A stretch of 14,191 bases of DNA from QHXQ01 sp036389375 (lineage in GTDB: Bacteria > Acidobacteriota > Blastocatellia > Pyrinomonadales > Pyrinomonadaceae), in NCBI GenBank assembly GCA_036389375.1, contig DASVQA010000243.1:1-14191 (forward strand), given 5' to 3'. Positions within the stretch are counted from its first letter, which is position 1. Each line of letters opens with the position of its first letter. Positions 6,167 to 11,135 of this stretch are shown one piece after another. Position numbers and translations under genes: made by a program. A model generated the notes under the pieces. It worked only from the letters and a program-made list of their open reading frames with translations. It made no database searches and was not told the origin of the DNA.

Positions 6167-6450
6167 CCAGCCTCCTCCGCCAGCAGATCGATCTGATCCA
6201 CCACGCCCACTATCGCCGAATCAATCGCCGCGCCCGGCTCGCCCGTCGCCGCCGTCGATGCCCCCCAGCCCTCCTGCACGATCAAGACCACGTCGCCCAC
6301 GCCCGCGTCCACCGAATCGAGCGCCAGCAGGGTCGCGCCGGTCTCCGCGCCTTCCAATGTCAACGGTTGACAGAGCATCAGGCGCGCGTTCGCGTAGCGC
6401 TCATTCTTCTGCGTGGCCACGACGTTGCCGATGACGCGCGCAAGGATCAT
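6163..6450 (-). CDS. BMC vertex protein (EutN/CcmL family), BMC-P2
   Basis: A 95-residue pentameric vertex protein that caps the corners of a microcompartment shell. The family pattern is clear: start MILARVIGNVVATQKNERY, LMLCQPLTL in the next strand, LLALDSVDAGVGDVVLIV (the 'D.vGAG.Gd.Vlv' core), a Gly/Ala-rich loop, then AAIDSAIVGVVDQIDLL. The start at 6450 is chosen because this is where the family fold begins and because it forms a 4-bp ATGA overlap with the BMC-P1 stop. A longer frame upstream runs through BMC-P1 and is spurious. Its own stop overlaps the Cys-tetrad gene by 4 bp. The usual Gly after 'DSV' is Asp here (DSVDAG), a small departure from the other two copies. Confidence 0.93.
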   Translation of the reverse strand: MILARVIGNVVATQKNERYANARLMLCQPLTLEGAETGATLLALDSVDAGVGDVVLIVQEGWGASTAATGEPGAAIDSAIVGVVDQIDLLAEEAG

Positions 6451-6728
6451 CTGCGCCCCTGCGTCACGTGGCGGTCGGAATCCACGATGCCGACGATGGT
6501 GCAATCGGTCGGTGTATCTTCGCGCTTGAACGGAAAGCTCGCCTCCTTGCCGCGACACCAGAAGACGAGTTCGCCCACCCCCGCGCCAATCGCATCGAGC
6601 GCCACGAGCGGCGACCCTTGCGGCTGCAACCGCGCGTTGAGCGATTGCACCACTAAGAGCTTTCGCCCTTCCAGCGAATCGTTCTTCACCGTCGCCACGA
6701 CCGTCCCGATCACGCGCGCAAGTTGCAT
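6447..6728 (-). CDS. BMC vertex protein (EutN/CcmL family), BMC-P1
   Basis: A 93-residue vertex protein. Family marks are MQLARVIGTVVATVKNDSL at the start, KLLVVQSLN, LVALDAIGAGVGELVFW, and DCTIVGIVDSD near the end. Compared with BMC-P2 and BMC-P3, the loop after the core strand is charged and aromatic (CRGKEASFPFKRED) and the C-terminus ends in basic residues (HVTQGRR), so this copy may form a different corner or make specific cargo contacts. It is the first gene downstream of the vapBC interruption. No Shine-Dalgarno sequence precedes the ATG, and a candidate promoter lies only a few bases upstream, so the transcript may be almost leaderless. The stop overlaps BMC-P2. Confidence 0.93.
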   Translation of the reverse strand: MQLARVIGTVVATVKNDSLEGRKLLVVQSLNARLQPQGSPLVALDAIGAGVGELVFWCRGKEASFPFKREDTPTDCTIVGIVDSDRHVTQGRR

Positions 6729-6737
6729 AGCGCGGCC

Positions 6738-6766
6738 ATTCTAACGCTAAAGTTAACGGATGGTAA
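6738..6766 (-). promoter_or_regulatory. Candidate promoter for BMC-P1/P2/Cys-tetrad genes
   Basis: On the minus strand TTACCA (6766-6761) and TAGAAT (6743-6738) are 17 bp apart, matching the sigma-70 consensus at 4/6 and 5/6. The predicted start near 6731 is about 3 nt from the BMC-P1 ATG at 6728, giving a near-leaderless mRNA. It would restore expression of genes cut off from upstream by vapBC. Confidence 0.45.
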
Positions 6767-6803
6767 AACTCGTGCGGCTCAGCAACGATTCAATGCGACA
6801 GTG

Positions 6804-6812
6804 TGCTATCCT
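6804..6812 (+). promoter_or_regulatory. Candidate extended -10 for the toxin-antitoxin pair
   Basis: TGCTATCCT forms an extended -10 (TGn-TATCCT). It predicts transcription from about 6819, just before AGGAGG at 6821-6826, and supports an antitoxin start at the ATG at 6844 rather than further upstream. No good -35 was seen. Confidence 0.35.
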
Positions 6813-6843
6813 TATTTTGCAGGAGGCGAACGAACAGCTACTT

Positions 6844-7047
6844 ATGCAACAAGATGTCGAGCGGCTGATAGAGGCTGCCAAGACACTATCTGCTGAAGAT
6901 CGGCAACGTTTGCTGGCAGCTTTGACGCAAGCAGCGTCAACTCCGCAACACCGCATCACCGAATTGCGTGGTCTCGGCAAAGAAATCTGGGCGGAGCGCG
7001 ACGCGCAGGAGTATGTTGACGCGGAGCGTGATTCGTGGGCCGACTAA
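6844..7047 (+). CDS. Antitoxin of a VapBC-like type II pair
   Basis: A 67-residue protein with a helical N-terminal half (DVERLIEAAKTLSAEDRQRL) and a C-terminal segment ITELRGLGKEIWAERDAQEY followed by VDAERDSW. That 'ELRGLGKEIW...D.QEYV..ERDSW' tail is a recurring antitoxin motif in cyanobacterial and other PIN-toxin modules, where it wraps the toxin. The next gene is a PIN protein, overlapping by 13 bp, the usual coupled antitoxin-toxin layout. In-frame ATGs at 6760 and 6793 would extend the protein, but the candidate promoter lies downstream of both. AGGAGG at 6821-6826 is 17 bp from the chosen ATG, further than normal, so the start is uncertain. GC is lower than in neighbours (29 of 60 bases at 6841-6900). 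Confidence 0.8.
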   Translation: MQQDVERLIEAAKTLSAEDRQRLLAALTQAASTPQHRITELRGLGKEIWAERDAQEYVDAERDSWAD

Positions 7048-7493
7048 CGCCGTTCCTCACGGGCCGCATAGTGGCTTTCGACAGTGCGCCCCTCATCTAC
7101 TACATCGAAGCGCATCCCGTCTATCTAACTTTAGCCGACGAACTATTCGACTCGATTGATCAAGGTCAGACGCGCGGCCTAACGAGCGTGTTGACATTGT
7201 TGGAAGTCCTCGTCAAGCCTATGCGCGATGGGCGAATTGATCTGGCCGACGCCTATCGAAGATTGCTTACCAACTCGACGAACTTACAACTTCACGCGCT
7301 CGACACGGGCATCAGCGAACGCGCCGCCCGCCTCCGTGCGCAGCACAATTGGTTGCGCACGCCCGACGCTATTCAGATCGCAACCGCACTTGAGCGCGGA
7401 GCCGAAGTTTTAGTGACGAATGATAGCCGCTGGAAACAGTTCGGCGAGATCGAAATTCTGTTACTGAAGGATTACCTCACGCCCACACCCTGA
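7035..7493 (+). CDS. VapC-like PIN-domain ribonuclease toxin
   Basis: A 152-residue PIN-domain protein. The acidic metal-binding residues are in place: D16 (FDSAPLIYYIE), E57 (LLEVLVKP), D111 (TPDAIQIATA) and D130 (TNDSRWK). PIN toxins of the VapC group are Mg2+-dependent endoribonucleases that cut tRNA or rRNA and slow growth unless bound by the antitoxin. It starts at GTG 7035 with GGAG at 7023-7026 and overlaps the antitoxin gene by 13 bp. The pair lies on the plus strand inside an otherwise minus-strand microcompartment operon, ending 16 bp from the BMC-P3 stop. GC is about 50% at 7141-7200 against 46 of 60 at 7861-7920, which suggests acquisition by transfer. Confidence 0.9.
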   Translation: MGRLTPFLTGRIVAFDSAPLIYYIEAHPVYLTLADELFDSIDQGQTRGLTSVLTLLEVLVKPMRDGRIDLADAYRRLLTNSTNLQLHALDTGISERAARLRAQHNWLRTPDAIQIATALERGAEVLVTNDSRWKQFGEIEILLLKDYLTPTP

Positions 7494-7509
7494 CCAATCA
7501 GCCCGCCAC

Positions 7510-7782
7510 TCAATCGTTGATGAAATCAACGGTGTCCACGACGCCGATGATGGCGGCGTCAACGGGGGCGTCCTTCAGGCCTTCGGCGAGCCGCGCGCTT
7601 GAGCCGGCGACGACGAGGACGCGCTCGTGGAAGCCTGCGCCGACCGTGTCAACCGCGACGACGTAACCGCTCGCCTCTGTGCCGTCCAGATTGAGCGGGC
7701 GCACGATCAAGAGTTTCTTGCCCTTGAGCCGTTCGTCCTTCTGCGTCGAGACGACCGTGCCGAGTATGCGCGCGACGATCAT
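7510..7782 (-). CDS. BMC vertex protein (EutN/CcmL family), BMC-P3
   Basis: A 90-residue vertex protein, the most canonical of the three: MIVARILGTVVSTQKDERLK, KLLIVRPLNLDG, VVAVDTVGAGFHERVLVV with the conserved D.VGAG core, SSARLA (the small-residue loop of the family), and DAAIIGVVDTVDF. It follows BMC-H by 6 bp, so the two are one unit. Downstream, only 16 bp separate its stop from the vapC stop on the other strand, and BMC-P1/P2 resume on the far side of the toxin pair. The three vertex proteins are clearly related but well diverged, so they are old paralogues rather than a fresh duplication. Confidence 0.95.
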   Translation of the reverse strand: MIVARILGTVVSTQKDERLKGKKLLIVRPLNLDGTEASGYVVAVDTVGAGFHERVLVVAGSSARLAEGLKDAPVDAAIIGVVDTVDFIND

Positions 7783-7788
7783 CTGCGC

Positions 7789-8073
7789 TTAGCTTTCATG
7801 GCCGACGGGCAGCGCGTCGTCCACGCTGCCATGCGGGCGCGGGATGACGTGGACGCTGACGAGTTCGCCCACGCGTCGCGCGGCGGCTGCACCGGCGTCC
7901 GTCGCGGCTTTAACCGCCGCCACGTCGCCGCGCACAATCGCGGTCACAAAGCCCGCGCCGATCTTCTCGTAACCGACGAGCGTTACGTTCGCGGCTTTGA
8001 CCATCGCGTCCGCCGCTTCGATCATTGCGACGAGGCCCTTCGTCTCCACCATGCCGAGTGCTTCTTGTGCCAT
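7789..8073 (-). CDS. BMC shell hexamer protein (BMC-H)
   Basis: A 94-residue single-BMC-domain protein that forms the hexameric tiles of the compartment shell. Hallmarks are EALGMVETKGLVAMIEAADA at the start, VTLVGYEKIGAGFVTAIVRG in the middle (IGAGF around residues 38-42 lines the pore), DVAAVKAATDAGAAAA, and VSVHVIPRPH at the C-terminus, followed by a short tail. It is the only BMC-H in the window, beside three vertex genes, and there is no BMC-T gene; a closed shell could be made from these alone. AGGAG 9 bp before the ATG is a good ribosome site, fitting the high dose a facet protein needs. It sits 90 bp after the aldolase and 6 bp before BMC-P3. Confidence 0.97.
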   Translation of the reverse strand: MAQEALGMVETKGLVAMIEAADAMVKAANVTLVGYEKIGAGFVTAIVRGDVAAVKAATDAGAAAARRVGELVSVHVIPRPHGSVDDALPVGHES

Positions 8074-8139
8074 TCGCTCTCGCTCCTGTCGTTGCGCTGA
8101 ATCTTAAAGCTTTGCTGTTAATTGATCATGCGTGAATCG

Positions 8140-8160
8140 GCGGCGAACCGCAAGCGCCGC
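8140..8160 (-). other. GC hairpin just after the aldolase stop
   Basis: GCGGCG (8140-8145) and CGCCGC (8155-8160) form a 6-bp stem with a 9-nt loop, three bases after the aldolase stop on the minus strand. No U-run follows in the transcript. A weak -10-like TAAGAT lies at 8106-8101. It may mark mRNA processing or partial termination, separating enzyme from shell-gene output. Confidence 0.35.
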
Positions 8161-8163
8161 TCA

Positions 8164-9000
8164 TTACTTGCCGGAACTTAATTGCGTCGCCTGCGCCAGC
8201 AACTCGATCAACTCGTCGCGCGTCAGGCTGATCTTGCCCGCGCCATTCGTCGCCGCGCGCCGCGCGGTCGCACCCGGCGCACTGACACTGGCGCGCTCGC
8301 CTGTCGGGCAAGTGATCTGCGTCTCGTGCAGGTAGCCGCAGGCCTGACAGCGCGCGCGTTCGTCCAGATAACCGGCCGCTTCGCGCACGTTGATCAGTTT
8401 TTCAATCGCGTCGGGCGAGAGATGCTGTGCGCCGCCGAGCGCGCGCGCGAGAATGGCGATCTTGGCCGTGTGCTCCAACGTCTCCAAACGGTCGAAGGCT
8501 TGCCAGAGGTCTGTGCCGTAGGCGACCGCGCCGTGATTCGCCATCAGGAGCGCGTTGTGATGTTTGACGAGCGGGCGCATGGCGGTCGTCAACTCGTCGG
8601 TCGAAGGCGTGCCGTACTCGGCAAGCGGCACACAACCAAGCGTTAAGATCACTTCCGACAGGATTGGCTGGTCAATCGCCAGCCCTGCGACGGCGAACGC
8701 AGAACCATGTGGCGGGTGCGCGTGGCAGACGGCCTTTACTTCGGCGCGCTCGCGGTAGATGAGCAGATGCATGGCCAGTTCGCTCGATGCACGGCGGTCG
8801 TTGAGCGCCTTGCCGTCGAGGTCTGTCAGCGCGAGCATTTCTTCGCTCATGCGCCCCTTGCACGTCTGCGTCGGCGTGGCGAGGATGCGCCCGTCGGCCA
8901 GTCGCACGCTCACGTTGCCGTCCGACGAGACGACGTAACTGCGCTCGTATAGCAACTGGCCGACGCGCACGATCTCGCGCCGCGCTGTCTGTTCATCCAT
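8164..9000 (-). CDS. Class II (FucA/RhaD-like) aldolase with encapsulation-type tail
   Basis: A 278-residue zinc aldolase of the AraD/FucA superfamily. Residues 1-212 form the catalytic domain: SSDGNVSVRL at 25-34, SSEL with catalytic E74, CHAHPPHG with zinc ligands H93 and H95, and ANHGAVAYG with H156; the spacing equals that of E. coli FucA (E73, H92, H94, H155). Such enzymes cleave fuculose- or rhamnulose-1-phosphate to DHAP and L-lactaldehyde; the actual substrate is not known. Residues 213-278 are extra: a C218-x2-C221-x9-C231 motif, an Ala/Gly/Ser linker, then ISLTRDELIELLAQATQL, an amphipathic helix typical of an encapsulation peptide. I start at the ATG at 9000; GTG at 9003 adds one residue. 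It lies 4 bp after the TonB-C gene and upstream of BMC-H. Confidence 0.93.
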   Translation of the reverse strand: MDEQTARREIVRVGQLLYERSYVVSSDGNVSVRLADGRILATPTQTCKGRMSEEMLALTDLDGKALNDRRASSELAMHLLIYRERAEVKAVCHAHPPHGSAFAVAGLAIDQPILSEVILTLGCVPLAEYGTPSTDELTTAMRPLVKHHNALLMANHGAVAYGTDLWQAFDRLETLEHTAKIAILARALGGAQHLSPDAIEKLINVREAAGYLDERARCQACGYLHETQITCPTGERASVSAPGATARRAATNGAGKISLTRDELIELLAQATQLSSGK

Positions 9001-9004
9001 CACG

Positions 9005-9478
9005 TTAATTCGGGGTCGGCGGCAGAAGTTCGCTTGTCGCGTGCAGATCGTTTACGGCGTCGAATTCGAACTCGACCACCTGCCATGTATCTGTGAATTG
9101 CCCGCCGACAACGGCGGGGCGAAATTTGATATTCAGCGCCGCCGCCAGTGCGCGCTCGGTCAGCCCCGCCGGCAATACCTCCACCGGCCTCATGTCGCCA
9201 ACCGTGCCGTCCGCCAGCAGGAGCATGTTAAGTTTGACGACACCCGTGACGTTATTGTTAATCGCCTCGGTCGTGCGCGCCGGGCGCGGTTGAGAGGTAA
9301 TCAGCAGTGGCGCATCCGGCAGGCGCGGCGCGCTTTGCGTGTGCAGCGGGCGCGCGGCGAGGTTCGCGTGCGCCGCCCAACTCGCAGCGCGTGCCAGCCC
9401 CTTCAGACACAGGGCCGCGCCCGTGCTGACGGCCAGCGCCAGCATGAGCAGGTATAGATTTTTCAGCACGCGGCTCAT
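9005..9478 (-). CDS. Small TonB C-terminal-domain protein
   Basis: A 157-residue protein with an N-terminal membrane anchor or signal (about 8-28), a short variable linker (about 30-70, with several prolines), and a TonB-C-like domain at about 72-139: VTGVVKLNMLLLADGTVGDM, then VLPAGLTERALAAALNIKF, PAVVGGQ and WQVVEFEFD. TonB C-domains contact outer-membrane receptors, but short proteins like this lack the long Pro-rich span and may do something else; they are plentiful in acidobacteria. AAAGGA 8-9 bp before the ATG is a good ribosome site. It lies 25 bp after rex and 4 bp before the aldolase, so it looks co-transcribed, an odd partner for a compartment enzyme unless it helps sugar uptake. 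Confidence 0.82.
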   Translation of the reverse strand: MSRVLKNLYLLMLALAVSTGAALCLKGLARAASWAAHANLAARPLHTQSAPRLPDAPLLITSQPRPARTTEAINNNVTGVVKLNMLLLADGTVGDMRPVEVLPAGLTERALAAALNIKFRPAVVGGQFTDTWQVVEFEFDAVNDLHATSELLPPTPN

Positions 9479-9503
9479 GAGGATTGTCCTTTCTCGGTGC
9501 GCG

Positions 9504-10211
9504 CTACAACTCGTGCTCGTCGTGCGGCGCGCTCTCTTCGTAAGGCTGTCGGCTGCGCGGGTTGGTGAGGGCGGCCGCCGGCGGACGCGCCAGAAAGTAC
9601 GAGAGCGATTCGAGCGAGATGCTCAGGTCAACCGTCTTAACTTTGACGCCGAGCCGCGCGTGCAAACGAACGGGCGCGAAGTTGAGCACAGCGCGCACGC
9701 CGGCCGACATGATCTGATTCAACACGCGCTGCGCCACGCGCGCCGGTACGGCCACAACCGCCACGTCGATCCGTTCATCGCGCACCAGGCGCGCGATGCG
9801 ACGCACGTCGTGGACAAGAATCTCGGCGCGGCCGACGCGCTGCCCGATCTTCGCGCGGTCGTTATCAAAGAGCGCAACGACCGTAAAGTTCGACGCCGTG
9901 AAGCCGTTGTAGTTGGCGAGCGCCGTGCCGAGATTGCCTGCGCCGACGATGCCGACGCGATGCGACGTGTCTAAGCCTAAAATCTCTGTGATGTGCCGGC
10001 GCAGTTCCGCGACCGAGTAGCCGACGCCGCGCGTGCCGAACTCGCCGAAATAGGCGAGGTCTTTTCTGATCTGCGCCGAGTTGAGGTTGAACTGATCGGC
10101 GAGCGCCTGCGATGAGACGGTCTTGACACCCGCGTCCGCCAGCAGATGCAGGCAGCGCAGGTAGACGCTCAGCCGGTTCGTCGTCAGTTCCGAAATTTTC
10201 TCCGACTTCAT
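9504..10211 (-). CDS. rex: Redox-sensing transcriptional repressor Rex
   Basis: A 235-residue Rex protein. The N-terminal winged helix (about 10-65) contains RLSVYLRCL, SSQALADQFNLNSAQIRKDL and AYFGEFGTRGVGY, the recognition-helix region of the family. The Rossmann domain follows with GIVGAGNLGTALANY (G90-x-G-x-x-G95), ALFDNDRAKIGQ and AVPARVAQ, then LNFAPV and a C-terminal swapped helix (about 195-210). The last 25 residues are a variable tail. Rex binds DNA when NAD+ is high and releases it when NADH rises, controlling fermentation and respiration genes. It is first in the minus-strand run leading to the aldolase and shell genes and is divergent from ruvA. A TATACT -10 lies 27 bp upstream. 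No standard TTGTGAA-type palindrome was found near it. Confidence 0.96.
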   Translation of the reverse strand: MKSEKISELTTNRLSVYLRCLHLLADAGVKTVSSQALADQFNLNSAQIRKDLAYFGEFGTRGVGYSVAELRRHITEILGLDTSHRVGIVGAGNLGTALANYNGFTASNFTVVALFDNDRAKIGQRVGRAEILVHDVRRIARLVRDERIDVAVVAVPARVAQRVLNQIMSAGVRAVLNFAPVRLHARLGVKVKTVDLSISLESLSYFLARPPAAALTNPRSRQPYEESAPHDEHEL

Positions 10212-10237
10212 CTCGTGCCTTAAGTTCCTACGCGGCC

Positions 10238-10266
10238 AGTATAACGCGCGCGGGCGTGCAGCGGAA
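10238..10266 (-). promoter_or_regulatory. Candidate rex promoter
   Basis: On the minus strand TATACT (10243-10238) is a 5/6 match to the -10 consensus, with a weak TTCCGC (10266-10261) 17 bp upstream. The predicted start is about 20 bp before the rex ATG, whose ribosome site is AAGG within TTAAGGCACGAG. Confidence 0.5.
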
Positions 10267-10319
10267 AGAAGGGCGCGCGAAACGATCTGCCCGGTCGCCC
10301 CTCGCGCCCGCCCTTCGCG

Positions 10320-10348
10320 TTGCCGCCGCCGCGCGCATCAACTACAAT
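10320..10348 (+). promoter_or_regulatory. Candidate ruvA promoter
   Basis: TTGCCG (10320-10325) and TACAAT (10343-10348) are 17 bp apart, matching the sigma-70 consensus at 4/6 and 5/6. It is the only good promoter in the 195-bp rex-ruvA gap reading right, and predicts a leader of about 50 nt. The rex candidate promoter is about 55 bp away, pointing left. Confidence 0.55.
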
Positions 10349-10406
10349 TCATCTGCACAACCGAGGCGCTCCCGAAATCCTTTCTCGACGTGAATTTTAA
10401 CGACTA

Positions 10407-11033
10407 ATGATCGCGCATCTATCCGGCACATTACGCGAAAAACAGGCCACCAGTGTCATCCTCGACGTAAACGGCGTCGGCTATGAGGTGACCATTCCGG
10501 TCACGACCTTTTACGACATGGCGGAGGCGGGCGCGCAAATCGCCCTGCGCATCTACACGCACGTGCGCGAGGACGCGCTGCAACTCTTCGGCTTCAACAC
10601 GGCGCGCGAGCGCGAACTCTTCATGCTGCTGATTTCCGTCAGCGGCATCGGCCCGAAATCCGCCATCGCCATGCTGTCAGGGATGAGCGCCGACGAGATT
10701 ATCGCCGCCATACGCACCAGCAACCTTGCGCGGTTGACCTCCGCGCCCGGCGTCGGCAAGAAGACCGCCGAGCGGCTCGTCATCGAACTACGCGACAAGA
10801 TGACGGCGCTCTCCGCGCCCGAGCCGGAAGATCAACTCGCGGCCCGGACGGGCGGCGCATCGGCCGCCGTGACCGAAGACACGCTGCGCGAAGACACGCT
10901 CTCTGCGCTTGTCAATCTCGGCTACCAGAAGGCGGCCGCCGAAAAGGCGGTCACACAGGCATTACATGACGGTGGCGATTTAACCGTCGAATTGCTGCTG
11001 CGCCGCAGTCTGCGAAACCTGTCGAAAGGATGA
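10407..11033 (+). CDS. ruvA: Holliday junction branch migration protein RuvA
   Basis: A 208-residue RuvA, which tetramerises on Holliday junctions and loads RuvB for branch migration. The three domains are visible: the OB-fold (1-64; MIAHLSGTLREKQ, VGYEVTIPVTTF, REDALQLFGF), the paired helix-hairpin-helix region (about 70-140; LLISVSGIGPKSAIAML and LTSAPGVGKKTAERLVIEL), and a flexible acidic/Ala linker before domain III (about 155-208; REDTLSALVNLGYQKAAAEK), which binds RuvB. Length is normal. It precedes ruvB by 102 bp. The resolvase gene ruvC, often beside ruvA, is not in the window; rex lies divergent instead. Confidence 0.97.
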   Translation: MIAHLSGTLREKQATSVILDVNGVGYEVTIPVTTFYDMAEAGAQIALRIYTHVREDALQLFGFNTARERELFMLLISVSGIGPKSAIAMLSGMSADEIIAAIRTSNLARLTSAPGVGKKTAERLVIELRDKMTALSAPEPEDQLAARTGGASAAVTEDTLREDTLSALVNLGYQKAAAEKAVTQALHDGGDLTVELLLRRSLRNLSKG

Positions 11034-11106
11034 GCGCGCAAGCGATGGCAGATGTGCGCGGCGTGAACAGGTTAAAGACAACCCCTCTTCTGTTCATCAG
11101 GCCGCG

Positions 11107-11134
11107 TTCATCATTCATCATTTATCGTTTCCTT
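11107..11134 (+). repeat. Heptad repeat directly before ruvB
   Basis: Reads as 7-bp units TTCATCA, TTCATCA, TTTATCG, TTTCCTT, ending one base before the ruvB ATG at 11136. The first two units are identical. There is no purine-rich ribosome site here, so the pyrimidine-rich array occupies the position where one would be expected. Confidence 0.6.
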
Positions 11135-11135
11135 C

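Larger units (their letters stand above)
5717..10211 (-). other. Bacterial microcompartment gene cluster (aldolase type)
   Basis: Minus-strand order: rex, TonB-C protein, class II aldolase, BMC-H, BMC-P3, [vapBC on the opposite strand], BMC-P1, BMC-P2, Cys-tetrad protein. Gaps within the two halves are short (25, 4, 90 and 6 bp in the first; 4-bp overlaps in the second). One hexamer gene and three vertex genes plus an aldolase recall the fucose/rhamnose-type compartments of Planctomycetes and Verrucomicrobia. No aldehyde dehydrogenase, phosphotransacylase, alcohol dehydrogenase, kinase or BMC-T gene lies in the window, although housekeeping genes flank both sides. Including rex and the TonB-C gene in the unit is inference from strand and spacing. 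Confidence 0.8.

Noticed and set aside
6451..6558. N-terminal extension of BMC-P2 to an upstream ATG at 6558
   Set aside because: The added residues are an Arg-rich read-through of BMC-P1 in another frame; the EutN/CcmL fold starts at MILARV, where a 4-bp gene overlap also fits.
7627..8100. Plus-strand open frame opposite BMC-P3 and BMC-H
   Set aside because: Both shell genes on the minus strand are unmistakable, and this frame crosses their boundary without any recognisable domain.
10385..10406. Possible Rex operator (GTGAATTTTAAC) before ruvA
   Set aside because: The half-sites resemble Rex boxes loosely, but their spacing does not fit the 7-4-7 palindrome, and it faces ruvA rather than rex or the BMC genes.
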